A DNA stretch of 64,000 nucleotides, from positions 1,382,134-1,446,133 of the forward strand of contig NW_003101672.1 in assembly GCF_000003855.2 (NCBI RefSeq), read 5' to 3'. The position numbers and the translations under genes are program-made. Source of the DNA: Blastomyces gilchristii SLH14081 (taxonomy: Eukaryota > Ascomycota > Eurotiomycetes > Onygenales > Ajellomycetaceae). Of the stretch, positions 1 to 11,184 are shown in pieces. Under the pieces are notes generated by a model. That model made no database searches and was not told the DNA's origin. It worked only from the letters and a program-made list of their open reading frames with translations. Position 1 is the stretch's first letter, and each line of letters starts with the position of its first letter.

Positions 1-564
1 CCAGGGTAGACTTCCCCAAACCAGATTCACCTAAAATCGCCGTTTTCAGCACAAGTTCCAACAGAACCACGTGGAAGCAGAAAATATATATAATTACATA
101 CCAACAACCATAACATTGAAGTTGAATCCTTTACGAACACTCTTGCGGTGCCATTGGTTTGGAAGGTTGGCAAATCCAACGTAACCGGTCAACTTGCGAC
201 GAACAACGTTCCTCATGTCGCTAGCAGCTTGGGCAGCGGCTTTGGGGTCCTTAGAGGTGACGGTTTGGGCAGCACCCTGGCCCATTGGGTTGCTGCGTTC
301 GACATATGGCGATTTTCCGGTTGCACTGCCAGCAGCTGGAGAAGGTCGCGTGGGAGCGGGAATACCGTTGGCGGCGGTGGCTGTGTTATTCACATTGTCA
401 GTACTAAGTGCAGTAAAGTTCGTCGTCTTCAGTTTGTATTTCCGTAGAGAGTTTGCTATAGACGGCCCTTGAAGCTTTGGGGTATTCAGGGCTTGCGCAG
501 TGCGATGGCCATAGTTCTGACACTCCTGCTTGGGTGCAGAAACGCGGAACTTCAAATGGCCCAT
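1..564 (-). CDS. aspB: Septin, Cdc3/AspB type (5' part, runs off left edge)
   Basis: GTP-binding cytoskeletal protein that forms septin filaments and rings at septa, hyphal tips and conidiophores. Visible coding sequence is exon 1 (564-102), an intron (101-31, GTATGT...TTTTAG), and the start of exon 2 (30-1). Splicing joins the phrase [19 protein letters not shown] plus FNFNVMVVG to ESGLGKSTL, which is the polybasic segment and the P-loop (GESGLGKST) of septins; most of the GTPase domain lies outside the window. The N-terminal ~110 residues are low-complexity (Ala/Pro/Ser/Thr), usual for the family. [14 protein letters not shown] matches the Cdc3/AspB subgroup better than Cdc10, Cdc11 or Cdc12. 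The start at 564 is the only upstream in-frame ATG I see. A GTAAGC donor near 750 in the leader suggests a 5'-UTR intron, so the start is less certain than the identity. Confidence 0.9.
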
Positions 565-2085
565 GACTAGGATCTCCTATTTCCGGGCCGTAGAGACCAG
601 GGAACAACAGGACAAGTTGCACACAGCACATAAAACGCGGAGAAATTAACGACTTCTCCAGAGAAGCACAGATACTGGTGATGTTCTTCGCTGTTGTGAT
701 GCTGGACAGAGCTGTAACAGAAAGTAAAAAATAAAAAATCGAAGCTTACCCATCTTGTAGGTTCAACGGTAGAAGGAACGATTGGGATTATATTCGAAGT
801 ATTAGAAGGGAAGGAAGGGCAAAGGAGGATAATCTGCTGTGGATCGCGGGTGTTGGTTAGCTGGTAGTCTTGGGGACACGTAGAGAGAAAATAGGAGTAT
901 GTCAATGACGCCAGAACTAGGGGGAAGCACCGGATACTTTCTTCTCTTTTTTAATAATCGTAAGAGTTCAGAAAATATCTAGCATTCAATGTAATGCAGA
1001 GAGGAAACGGACTACCCATAAAAAAAGATATAATAATGCAGATGAAACAGGGGTTCCACGGCCTTACCAAGAGATATTTTTTTTCTTGTTGCCAACACGG
1101 GACACAAGAGGAGATCAACGAAAGACGAGAACCAAAGGGTGTGGGAAGCACAAGCTTAGAGCTTCTCTCTTTATATAAAATAGAGCAAGGGATGAACGAT
1201 AGAACGAAGGTGGACGGGAAACGAAGGACTCAATTGGGGGTTGAAGGGGTTGTGTGAAGCCTTCACCTAGGAGTATTTGGGAGCGACGCACGCTGCTAAG
1301 GTAGTTAAAGGGATGATGGGAATAGAGGCAAGAAGAGAGAGAAGAGAAGAAGAAGCAGAAGAAGCAGAAGAAGAAGCAGAAGAAGAAGAATAGGTGGAGG
1401 GAGGAGGAGGAGGAAGAGACGAGATCTCCTACAGGCGCTGTCGACGGCGAGAGAGAGAGTCTTGGGGGGAGTTGGAGAGGAAGAAGAGCAGAGAACGGAG
1501 GGAGGAGACACAGAAAGGGGTTGGTATGGTATGGGGCTGTACGCATCGTACGGATGGTAATCATGGAGGTATTGTTCTCCCTGACTATGCCGCTTTGGGG
1601 CGCCCTGGTACCAAGTGATACGCGCATCCCATCCTCGATCCCTGCCTGGTTATTGTATTATTGAATGGGGTTGTGTCGCGGAAATGGGTGTGTGGTTGGT
1701 TTTGTTGTTTTGTATTACGATTACCAGACCAAAGCTTGTCTCGATCTGGTAATAATATATTGTAGACTTCCAAGGTTAGTTCCGAAGTCCGAAACAACCT
1801 TGGAAAACTAAGCCACTAAAAGCAGCATCACGTGATATACTCTCGGAATTACTTTCCCCCGCTCGGGCGCGTTTCTCGTCTCGGATTGCCGTTCTGGGAC
1901 AGTGTCCGACGTCACTCACTGCAAAAACAGCTGCAGATCTGCTACATACATGATCCATGCCGAGCTATATACATATACTGTACATGTACTGTAGATAGTA
2001 TCCATGGATGCATGAGTGATTGATTGATCCCTTTCTTTTGTGCGCTGATCTGTAGCTGCTGCTATTGCATACAATAATAATAATA
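565..2085. other. Divergent intergenic region, septin / thiamine pyrophosphokinase
   Basis: This gap should contain both promoters, since the flanking genes point away from each other. On the septin side there is a possible 5'-UTR intron (minus strand, GTAAGC near 750, TTACAG near 715). A purine-rich GAA/GCA/GAG tract occupies about 1321-1392 and more purine-rich sequence follows to about 1520; on the septin strand this is a pyrimidine-rich leader. Open frames here translate to poly-Leu/Phe/Ser and are artefacts of this tract. No gene is supported. Confidence 0.6.
1321..1392. repeat. Imperfect GAA/GCA/GAG microsatellite tract
   Basis: About 70 bp made almost only of A and G with interspersed C, built from AGAAGAAGCAGAAGA-type units. 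It reads as a CT-rich tract on the septin strand, upstream of that gene. Such pyrimidine-rich leaders are common before strongly transcribed fungal genes; a role here is inference. Confidence 0.8.
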
Positions 2086-3261
2086 ATGGACTGGTATCCC
2101 GCGCAGTTCTTCAACCCTGCAGCCCCACCGCCATCTTCACCCTTCGCCCTTCTTGTGCTCAACCAGCCAATCAACCAAAATGCATACACGATCCTCAAGA
2201 AGCATGGTGAGTTTCATGTCCTAGCTGTTGAGTGGCCACATATATTATTATAATGTAAATGAATAAATCAAAATTGAACTGACACTCTCTTTCCAATCTA
2301 GCAAGCTTCACAATCTGTGCAGATGGCGGGGCTAATCACCTGTACAACCTCATGCGTAAATCGGGCAGAGAGTCAATAGAGGTAGATATATACATCCCCT
2401 GAGTAGCTATTAACAAGATATCATACTATATATTAAGAATAAAGAAAGAAATACAACAAATAAGAAATTTATTTTTTATAAAGAGCTCATTCTAACAAAA
2501 CTACTCTTCAGCTCCCCGACGCCATCGTAGGAGACCTGGACTCCATCTCCCCCAAGGTCCGCAAACACTATGAAGACCTGCAGGTCCCCATCATCTACGA
2601 CCCGAGCCAGTATTCTACAGATGTGACTAAATGTCTGTCCTATTTGCGCTCGCGTACGCAGAGTATCAATGCACCCCGTAGCAGCAAGAACGGTGCAGCG
2701 GTAGCAGCCGCACCAAGCGCATCCACAGTAAACGAGAACGATATAGATATCAACGTCCTCCTCCTAGGCGGGCTGGGCGGACGAGTCGACCAAGCCTTCT
2801 CGCTCATCAATCATCTATATCTCTCATCAACATCATCTTCCTCCCCAACCCCAACCGAACAACGGCACTTATACCTCATCTCCGAAGAAAGCATCTCCTT
2901 CCTCCTCCACCGCGGCCGGAATAGAATCCATGTGCCCGGCGGCTCCTTGATGGGCGTATCACCGTCTCCAGCGCCATCACCTCCATCACAATCAACAACA
3001 ACGGCAACAACAACAACTACAACTACGCAAACAACTCCATTCGCCGAAAACGTCGGCATAATTCCCATCGCCGGTCCCGCCGCGATAACCACCCAAGGCC
3101 TCGAATGGGACATCCATGACTGGAAAACCCGTTTTGGCGGCCAGGTTAGTTCGAGCAATCATGTGCGCAGTGAGGTTGTGGAGGTGCTCGTGGAGAGTGA
3201 GGGGCCGGTGTTGTTTACCATCGAGCTGGCGGGGTGGCTGAAGGGGGGTGAGGGGTTGTAA
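2086..3261 (+). CDS. THI80: Thiamine pyrophosphokinase
   Basis: Transfers pyrophosphate from ATP to thiamine, making the cofactor thiamine diphosphate in the cytosol. Three exons: 2086-2206, 2302-2381, 2512-3261, giving 316 aa. Splicing restores the frame through ADGGANHL (exon 2), GDLDS at the start of exon 3, then YSTD and LGGRVDQ, which are the family's ATP/thiamine-binding motifs. The last intron has a TCTAAC branch motif before its acceptor. The protein is longer than many TPKs because of two low-complexity insertions: one Ala/Ser/Asn-rich after the YSTDVTK segment, and one Ser/Pro/Thr/Gln-rich around 2965-3040, just before the conserved C-terminal segment ENVGIIPIAGPA. The start is the first ATG that opens this frame. 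I see no TPP-riboswitch-like sequence in the leader or introns. Confidence 0.93.
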
Positions 3262-3732
3262 GTTTTTTGTAATGTTATGTGCTGTGTTTTAGAAATATAT
3301 GCGGGTACAGTGGCGTTTTCTTTTGATAGATTTTATGATTTACTGTAACTATTATATGTATTTTTTTCCTAAGAAAAAAGTCGAAATGTAGGATAATAAT
3401 CAGTTATATGTGTAAAAAGGATGCTTCCTTCATACACCTATACCCGGACACAGCAAACTACATAATTTCTTCCCCCCATTTTTAACAGACAATCAATTCT
3501 CTAATTCCCTCTTCTCACTAATATTTTGTATCTGTCCTGGTTTTAATTTTATCTGACAGCACTTAGAAAGCTTCCATACAATCCATCCACCCATCACATT
3601 GCAAGAAAATCAATCATCAATCAATTCTCCCAGCAGCAACAACCTCCACCCTTCAAAATCAGCATGTTTCAATCCCTCTGCCGGGCCGAAATTTCAGAAA
3701 CATACATATATACATGAGAAGACCTGTTTCTA

Positions 3733-3735
<3 letters not shown>

Positions 3736-3763
<28 letters not shown>
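3736..3763. repeat. Poly(T) run, 28 nt
   Basis: An uninterrupted run of 28 T on the plus strand, in the gap downstream of the thiamine pyrophosphokinase gene. Likely to be length-variable between strains. Confidence 0.95.
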
Positions 3764-4059
3764 GTTTTGTTCAGGAAGGGAAAAGGAATACCACTACCGC
3801 CCCCCTTGTCCATCTCCAAGGTACAAAGGAGATCAAGTCAACACCGTAATCACTAGGACTATAACGGGTCGAAATACTGACTTGGGCCTATGAGGGGGGA
3901 CTGGGCGGTGATGGACATGCGTGGTTTCGCTTTTTCCCTTGGGGATCGGAAAGAAAGAGGGTAAACGTTGAGGGGGCACTGCGCCATTTGGTTTTCCTTT
4001 CCCCTGCGTTTTCCGCCGCCGCCGCTCCCGCTCTTTCCTTACTGGAAACGAATGCGTTG

Positions 4060-4091
4060 TTTTTGTTTTCGTCTTTTTCTTTTTCTTTCTC

Positions 4092-4132
<41 letters not shown>
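4060..4132. repeat. T/C-rich tract
   Basis: About 70 bases almost exclusively T and C, with repeated TTTTC units ending in a 14-T run. Non-coding low-complexity sequence between converging genes. Confidence 0.9.
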
Positions 4133-4905
4133 GGTATGTTTATTTTCTTTTGTCTCATTTTGCTTTTTTACCTCGCGCGGTCCAGGTTCTAGAAAAACCA
4201 CCACCAACAGTGAAGTAGAATTGTTTGCTGAAGGGAGGGAGGGTGGACGGCAGAGTTAACACATCCAGAAGGTAGTAAACACTAGGTTCGCTCCCGTACG
4301 AATCGGAGAGGGAATCATAATGTTACGTACTACCCCTCCCTCCACTCTCAGCACATGGAATTAGGAGGGTATCCGGAGGGCAGCATAGCGTTCTCCATCC
4401 GCCCTATCCGTCATTCCTGTATTGCTTCAATTTCGTACAATCTTTCTCGGTTTCGTCTCGTTTTGCTTCCTTGGGCGAGGGGGTATGCTTCGGGCCGACG
4501 GTGAGGGAGAAAACTAGACACGGGAACGCAGTATAGATATGTTGTATATCCCGTATTTCATTTCTCCCCGAGGTGGGTGGGGTTTTTTTTGGCTTCTGTT
4601 GCGGAAAGGATTTTCGTTTGGATTTTCTCAAGTCCTATATGGGTAAAACAAATGAAACGAAGAAGCACCAGAATTAGCATATCTCTTTTTTCCACGCGGT
4701 GGCTGGTCCCTTTCTTATTTTTTTTCAGTTTTCCGTAAGAGTTTTCCAGGTAGTCTTCCTCTCCTGGGCCAAATGTGGGTAATATGTAGTCTTTAGGGGT
4801 GATGGATTGCCACGGCCACAAAATCGTAGATGCATGCACGCAAGGCACGAGCAGAGACAGGAGGATCGGTCGGATGAAAGTTGCAAAAGGAGGGGGAAAA
4901 AAAAA

Positions 4906-7900
4906 CTAATTTGCGTCATACCAATCAACATCGCTAAGTTGCAACTTGCGGGAACGGAACCCGCTACGATTCGAGCTCGATTTATCAGCGGTCCGCGGGT
5001 CTCGATGGGAACGTTTCTCTGGGCCTTTTGTTTTGCGCAAAATTGCTTTAGTATTAGGGTTCTTTTCTAGGGGTGGTAGTCCTGGGTATTTGAGAGGAAG
5101 AAGGGAGGAAGAAGTGTTGAATTCACCGTCACTGGGCTCATTATCGTCTCTCAAGTCATAGTTTAGCACTAGGTTCTTGATGCGCTGCTGCTCCTCGCGC
5201 TCGGCCTGTTGTTGGGTTTTCATCGCCACGGCAAAGCTAGAGTCGGAGGGTAGGTCGATTGTGCGTGTCTATGCGAAATTAAAGAGTGATCAGAAAACTC
5301 TGCGCCAGAGACAAGAAATAATGTGTTTTTATACAAATAAACAGAAATGGGATAGGAGATGCAAGATAGAGACCTGTTGTCGGTTCCCTCGTTTTGTCAT
5401 GAGCGAAAATGCCATTGTATTCGGTGCGTGTTGACTGGCCTCATTATTCTCTTCCGCAGCTGATGATGGATGTTGCGGAGTGCGTCTCATCGGTAGGGGC
5501 ACATCGAACATTGCCTTGCGTTCGAATTTACGGGACTGCAAACTTTCAGCCATCATTTTCTCAAACTCTCGATCAAATTCAGCTTCAGCTTCCGGGTCAA
5601 GTTGCTCTTCCTGGCGGGTAACGAAGATCTGTTCTTCCTCCTCATACTCGGAATCATGTTCCTGATCTGGGTCACGAACGGTCTAAAAGGACAGCAAAAG
5701 TTAGACATTTACAAATTTCCACTATAGCATAGAGGAATTTTTAGGATCCATACTTCCTCAACTTCGTCACTAGACGAGTGCTCCTCATCCTTTTCTTCGT
5801 CCGCGTCTGGGATTGCATCGTCTTCATATCCGTCGTCGGAGGATGAACTCTCTCCGTCATCTTCCGGCTCAGGGCCCTTGTCCGCTTCTTGCACAGTCTC
5901 CTGTACCTTGTAATTCTGTGCCACGGCCTCACCAAAAAGGCGCGTAGCTTCAGCAGGATCAGTAGCAATCTTCCACTGGGGTCGTGACAAAGCATAGGTA
6001 TCCTGAACGAGGAAATCCACATCCATTGGCAACGGGTCTTTCGTAAACAGGTAGTACTGTAGTAATCTATTAGCTATCATATCAAAAGACGAACTTTGTC
6101 GGTTTTAAGAGGATAATACTTGAAAGAACGTCAAGAAGAAATCGAGTTTCTTTTTCGCTGATCCCCGATCGAAACACACTCCGCACGTATCAAGGAGCGT
6201 GCACACCAGTCGAATTCGGAAGAAATCATCAGGCATATCCAATGGGTTAATCTTCCCGGGAACCGGAATGCCTCCCTCTAATATTCCATGTCAGCAACTC
6301 TTGCCTCGAGAAGGGTTCTTCTGTCTGTCTGCACGTACCATGTCCGAACGTAACGATCCGGTAAAGCGTATCAAAGATGACCGGTGAATCGACCATTTTA
6401 TAATTGTACAGTTCTCCCAAATACTTAACCTCGGCGATCCGTCTCTGATTGAATTTAAATTCATTCTGTTCCAGCCCAAGGGTAATGTACTCGAGTATGT
6501 TGTCTACAATGCCAATGACAAAACTCTGATGATATCGGTAGAGGGCGCTGACAAGGATTGCTAGGATATGAATGTTGCCGTACTTGACCTTTCCAGGCTT
6601 GCTGAATATTCGCTCAAGAATTTGGACGACCTGCGTTTGTCAATACATGTTTGTCCCACAAAACGATATAGAATTCAAAACTCTTATATCTCACCTCTTG
6701 TTCCTCCCAGTGAAGCTTTCGGATACATTTCAAAACCTTAGGGTAGTTGCGCTTGTTCATATCCAGGTAGACCAGTTTCCTAATATAAAGTTCCATCGGA
6801 GTGCGCTCCTTTTGTTGAATAGCGGGTCGCTGGGGAGGGTCGACGTAGTACATCGCATTCTCAATAATCATGCGCTCTTGCTGGCCAAGATGCTGTGCAG
6901 CTTTCTTTCGACTAAGCGTCTCCAAGAACGACACCATCCGTGGGGATGTTTCAGGGTTCCGGAGGAGGTATCGACCACAGTTCTCCAGGAGATTGCCAAT
7001 GATCTCAATATTCATCCGAGAGAAGTCGTCGAGACTGACTTTGAAACAGTGGAAAATGACATGTTCGGGGACAACGCCAAACTTGGTTAGTTCAGCTAGA
7101 TATCGAATATTGCTTGTGCGGACCTGGCCGAGAAATTCCTTTTGTTTACGGCGTTGTAGACTACGGAATTCCTCGTCAAGGTAGCTGATAAGGCCCTGTG
7201 GGATATCGGGTAGATACTGCCCGAGGGTAGCAACCAAGCGGGCATAAAGAGGAAGAAGATCGGCGCGTCCCTTGGGCGCTTCTTGGATGGCCTTTACCAG
7301 CCTGTTCCGTGACGCTTTGGAGTTGAGAAAACAGAAATCCAGCGCCAGCTGGTCAACTGAATCTTTAGTTTGAAGTTCGGGAAGTTTTGCCAGCAACGCA
7401 TCAACCTGGGCACCAACGGTTTTGTTAACCATAGCGGTAGACTGGTCATCAGCTTCCTGATTATTGGTAGGTTCGGAGGTAGTTGCGCCTGGTTTCGAAG
7501 CCTCCCCTTTTCCGGACTGGTCCGCTGGCACGCCATTTGTAGCTTCGCCGTCAACTTTCTTCTTCACTTGATCATCCCCATCGGACTTCTTCTTTTTCCC
7601 ATCTTCAAGAAGAACAGCTGGAACTTTGCCCTTTAGATCAACTAAATTCTCATAAAATCGGCGCTCCTCCTCGTCTTCCCAGATACCAGGGCCTTCTCCT
7701 TGTCCGCGCAAATATTCTCCGGTCTTCACGAGACCTATACTACTGCCGTGTGTAGAATCAGCTGCCTCTTTCTCTAATAGATCTGGCATATCCGAACCGA
7801 GAATCTCGCAAAGAACCTGAGTGTTCGAGACGAGCTTTTCGTGTGCTTTTGACTGCTTTTCGAAATTAGATTGCCGATCTTCGAATATTTCACCACTCTT

Positions 7901-9151
7901 CACATATGCTTCTGCATTTTTGCGGCTCTGTGTTGCCAGGGCCTTCTGGTCGCGGACAACGTGTGCTTTGACGTCCTCGAGGTAGCGACTCAGGATATTT
8001 CTAAAGCGGAGCTGGAGCTTCTCAGATGATAGCGGCGGATCATCTCCAGTTGATTCAGCATTAGCCTCATCATCGCCAGATCCAATCTCCGGCGCATCTT
8101 TCCCTATAGATTCCGCAGTGGCACCATCGGCCTCCACGTTCTTCCTACCCTCCTCCATCCCCTTTGTCCCCAAAATATCCCAGCTGTAGGTCCTCGCAAA
8201 CAACACTGCCAGTGGCAAGTTGACATGCTCGCGGTCATGTCCCAAGAGGTCCTTCAGCACTTCTAACGGAAACGGCTCCGCCTCCCTATCTTGATCGTCC
8301 TTTGCGGCGGCCTGCGCTGTCTTAGATTTCGCCGCCCCATCAGAAGTAGAAGAGCCTTTGCCACCACCACCAATAGTAGCCGAGCCATCCTGTCCCTTCG
8401 TACCCAGATCGTCCGGCCTTTCCACATCATCCAAGCTTCGCAGGAACCCAACAAGCCATAACTCCGTCACGATACGCAATAGAACCCGTTGTCTACCCAG
8501 CCGTTCCTTTTCCTCCCGCTCACGCACGTCCTGGGTCCAAGCCTTCAGCTGTGCTTTATCCGGCGTCGTCAGACCTCGACCCAACAGCCATCCTAGCTGC
8601 TTGGTGAATTCATCGGGCCCAAACCGCTGGTGCAACGCGCTGGCGATTTCCACAGCCGCAGCGATTTCCCCGGGGGACTTGAGTTTGCAAAACCCTTCGT
8701 AGGCGGCGGATATGATCTCGGACAGGTATTTGTGCAGCGATAGGGTGCGGATATCGGTAAGGAAAGTAGGGAGGGCGGCAGCAGTAATACCAGTTCGGAG
8801 ACGTTTGATAAAAGCCGTGTTTTTCTTCAGAGCTGAGTCGAGAGATTTGTTGACCGGGAAGATATCTATACGCGTATACAAGGAATTAATTTTTAAGCCC
8901 AGACATTAGATCGTCAATCTCATTCTCGAGATCGAAAGGTAATACAATAAGAGGGGGTGTGCGGGCGGAGGGTGGGGGAGAACTGAACATACCTGTCTCC
9001 CTGGCCCATGCGTGTGCATTCAAGGTGCGCAGCTCTCCTACAAAACGCATAAAATATTAGCAACACATACAGTAGAAGAAGAAGAAGAAGATACAGCTCA
9101 CGCCTGGAATAGGTAATGAATGAATGACATACTCTTCCTTGCGCGATCCAT
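4906..9151 (-). CDS. UPF2: Nonsense-mediated mRNA decay factor Upf2/Nmd2
   Basis: Scaffold of the Upf1-Upf2-Upf3 surveillance complex that triggers decay of mRNAs with premature stops. Eight exons: 9151-9133, 9037-8993, 8865-6695, 6630-6339, 6277-6120, 6056-5754, 5682-5374, 5268-4906, all frame-consistent, total 1219 aa. Upf2 has 1089 aa in yeast and about 1270 in human. The spliced N-terminus reads MDRARKRELRTLNAHAWARE then TDIFPVNKSLDSALKKN, the start of the first MIF4G domain. A charged linker separates further MIF4G repeats, with PKGRADLLPLYARLVATL and NIEIIGNLLENCGRYLLRNP in the next repeat. After exon 5 comes a strongly acidic Asp/Glu/Ser stretch (exon 6), then the Upf1-binding C-terminal region. 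The first exon is only 19 nt, so gene finders may miss the true start. The exon-7 donor is GTCTCT, a weak GT site. Confidence 0.95.
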
Positions 9152-9835
9152 CTCACGTATTCTCTTGGGGCTACCACCGTTGTGGTTGTTTGCGGGCACT
9201 GGGGAGGAGAGATGCGGTCAAGCCGGGTGAGATCCCCTCAAAGTTCCAGAAGCAACGGAGTCGAGAAGGGCTTGACCACCTCATTCCAGGAAGCCCGGAG
9301 CTGGACAGGATTGGTAAAAAAGGGTGTAATCAAGGATAGCAGCAAGTGTTGTTTTGACTGAGAAATGCAAAGCCGTTGAACCCCACAGCTGCAGCGGCGG
9401 GATAGATAGGTTGTGCTGGTTGGTTGGTGGTTGGAGTGCAGGAAAAAGGAGCTGGTGAAGGAGAAAAGTAAATAAGTAAATATTATAGCTGTATTTAACT
9501 AATAGTAGTGCGTCACTGGAAAGAAACTTTGTATATAATAAGAAGATATCTTCAATTCAACAAACTCATATTTTATTTTAATTTTAATTTTTTGGTCAAA
9601 ATATTGAAACACATATACAGTCCATATCTTTTTGGCATTCCCATTGATGAATATAATAATATTTAATTCATAATGCTATTTAGACACGATCAGCCCCGCC
9701 AACGCCACAGATTTCGGCTTATTTATATAGAGAGATAACAGTTATAAACGCCACACCCCCGGAATAACTAACAGTTTGCTTCATATATTTAGTTATAGCA
9801 ATTTAATACATCGTGTGATTCATTCATTCATTCAT
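9152..9835. other. UPF2 promoter and 3' flank of small gene
   Basis: Upstream of UPF2 and downstream of the next minus-strand gene. The distal half is AT-rich, with an ATTC tetranucleotide repeat near 9821-9838. No open frame with protein-like composition. Confidence 0.6.
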
Positions 9836-10168
9836 TCATCCCTTCATCCCTTCACCCATCTCGCCATCACAGTCCCTCTCCCCCTCCTTGACCTCCCTCT
9901 CACTCTCTGTGAAGCCGCTCTCCCGCCCTTTCTCCAACCCCGTCAACCGCTGCTGCAACTGATGCTTCATATCCTGCTCGTTCAAGCTCTGTGTCCGATT
10001 GAACTTCGGCTGCCATCGCGAGGTTCTCGGGGACGTGGCTGAGGATGGCCGATGTCCTTGCTCTGCATTTGAAGGGCGGGAGGAGGCGGCTGTCTTCGTG
10101 TCGAGAGTGGAAGTCTTGGTGGTAGGATGATGGGGTTTAGAAGTGCGAGAGGAGGCTTGCGATGTCAT
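9836..10168 (-). CDS. Small conserved-looking fungal protein, function unknown
   Basis: Single-exon frame of 110 aa starting at an ATG at 10168. The N-terminal half is Ser/Thr/Pro-rich and probably disordered. It is followed by RWQPKFNRTQSLNEQDMKHQ and a short Gln/Leu-rich amphipathic stretch (LQQRLTGLEKG), then a charged Glu/Lys tail. The W-Q-P-K-F ... NEQDMKHQ pattern resembles a small family I believe is widespread in Eurotiomycetes, but I cannot name it or give a role. There is no signal peptide or membrane segment. The gene is tandem with UPF2 on the same strand with about 0.7 kb between them. Confidence 0.7.
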   Translation of the reverse strand: MTSQASSRTSKPHHPTTKTSTLDTKTAASSRPSNAEQGHRPSSATSPRTSRWQPKFNRTQSLNEQDMKHQLQQRLTGLEKGRESGFTESEREVKEGERDCDGEMGEGMKG

Positions 10169-10695
10169 TTTTGTAGTAGTCCTTTGTTGGAATATTGTTT
10201 ATCTGAGGATGGTTTGTTGAGGTTTGTTTTGTAGCTGTAACTAGATGGAGACTTTCCTTTTTGATTCTGATGCGCTGCTCCTGTTCGACGAAGTAGATAG
10301 TTACGTTGTGGATGGATAGGTATATAGATAGATATTAGATACTTTCTTTCTCTTTAGCTCAAGACATAAGGGATATTTAAAGAGCAACATGAGAGACGAT
10401 ATCCTTTTTCCCTGCGCCATCTCACCTTTTTAATATCCCGCCACAAGAGCAAATTCGACCACAGCCTGGCCCACATATATTCCTGTTTTCCTCGCCATCG
10501 CTAAATAATACATCATCCTGATGTCTATATATTTTTATGTTTTGTATATCAAGCGTAATATAGGCTTCCTCCTCGCCCCGCACGCCGTTTTCTCCCGTTG
10601 GATATTGTCACGCGCATTTGTTTGCTTTAACTTTCCCTTCTTTGCCCGTTGTTTGTAGTTTTATATTCTATGTTCTTGTATACTACCAGGTAGGG
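10169..10695. other. Promoter-side gap of the 9.8-10.2 kb gene
   Basis: About 0.5 kb upstream of the small minus-strand gene. It contains short tandem GATA/TAGA-like repeats near 10318-10340 and AT-rich sequence. Nothing coding is visible. Confidence 0.5.
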
Positions 10696-11079
10696 CTAAA
10701 AACGGCGGGGTCCTCTCGGGCGAGCCTCTACATATAACTTTCCGTAGGTTGTCATACCGATTCGTTCCCGACTGAGCCCTGCGAAGGTGCGAGTGGGACG
10801 TTGTATAAGAGGATATTTAATAGGGTGCCGTGGACTTTCAAGGATTGATGAATGCACCATACAAGGCACAAATCCACTTCTTGACAACCAACTACCTGTG
10901 GGAACCGTGAGGGGAAGAACAATTTCTGCCCACGTATCCATTAGATACTCATTGTCTTCATTGAACAAGTGCAGCAAGTGCTCCATGAGACCTTGTTTGG
11001 ACGGTTCTTTGGCATTCACCACATCCGTCAAAACGGCCAGTTCATCCAGTTCATCAGGGGTTTGTCGCGCTTGTTGCTG
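10696..11079 (-). CDS. Unidentified coding exon or remnant
   Basis: An open frame on the same strand as the P450 relic and the monooxygenase. It opens immediately after a TAG that could serve as a 3' splice acceptor (11082-11080), so it may be the last exon of a gene, or a remnant. The first half is protein-like: TPDELDELAVLTDVVNAKEP, then a Leu-rich amphipathic region with MEHLLHLFNEDNEYLMDTWA. The second half (from about 10900) is Arg/Pro-rich and less convincing. There is no in-frame ATG at the start and no recognisable domain. I do not recognise the family. It could be a decayed member of the neighbouring oxidative locus or chance open sequence. Confidence 0.35.
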   Translation of the reverse strand, partial: QQQARQTPDELDELAVLTDVVNAKEPSKQGLMEHLLHLFNEDNEYLMDTWAEIVLPLTVPTGSWLSRSGFVPCMVHSSILESPRHPIKYPLIQRPTRTFAGLSRERIGMTTYGKLYVEARPRGPRRF

Positions 11080-11184
11080 CTACCTCAAGAAAATACACTG
11101 CTCATATACAGACTATTGCTTGATAAATCATGTTTCGTCATCTCCAACAATATGGAACATCCTGCAGGCACTGGTCATATCCAG

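Larger units (their letters stand above)
3262..4905. other. Convergent 3' region, TPK / UPF2
   Basis: The 1.6 kb between the ends of two converging genes holds only low-complexity sequence: a 28-T run (3736-3763), a long T/C tract (about 4060-4132), and A/G-rich patches. Frames here translate to poly-Phe or poly-Lys and show no conserved sequence. I see no gene. A size this large for a tail-to-tail gap is unusual for the window but has no visible content. Confidence 0.6.

Noticed and set aside
1115..1627. 170-codon minus-strand frame rich in Leu/Phe/Ser
   Set aside because: It is the translation of the GAA/GAG purine tract; no conserved sequence, and it overlaps the septin upstream region.
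2086..2511. Possible TPP riboswitch in the thiamine pyrophosphokinase introns or leader
   Set aside because: I could not find the conserved riboswitch core elements; both introns look ordinary.
3833..4218. Frames of poly-Lys/Arg (minus) and poly-Phe (plus)
   Set aside because: Direct read-through of the T/C-rich tract between converging genes.
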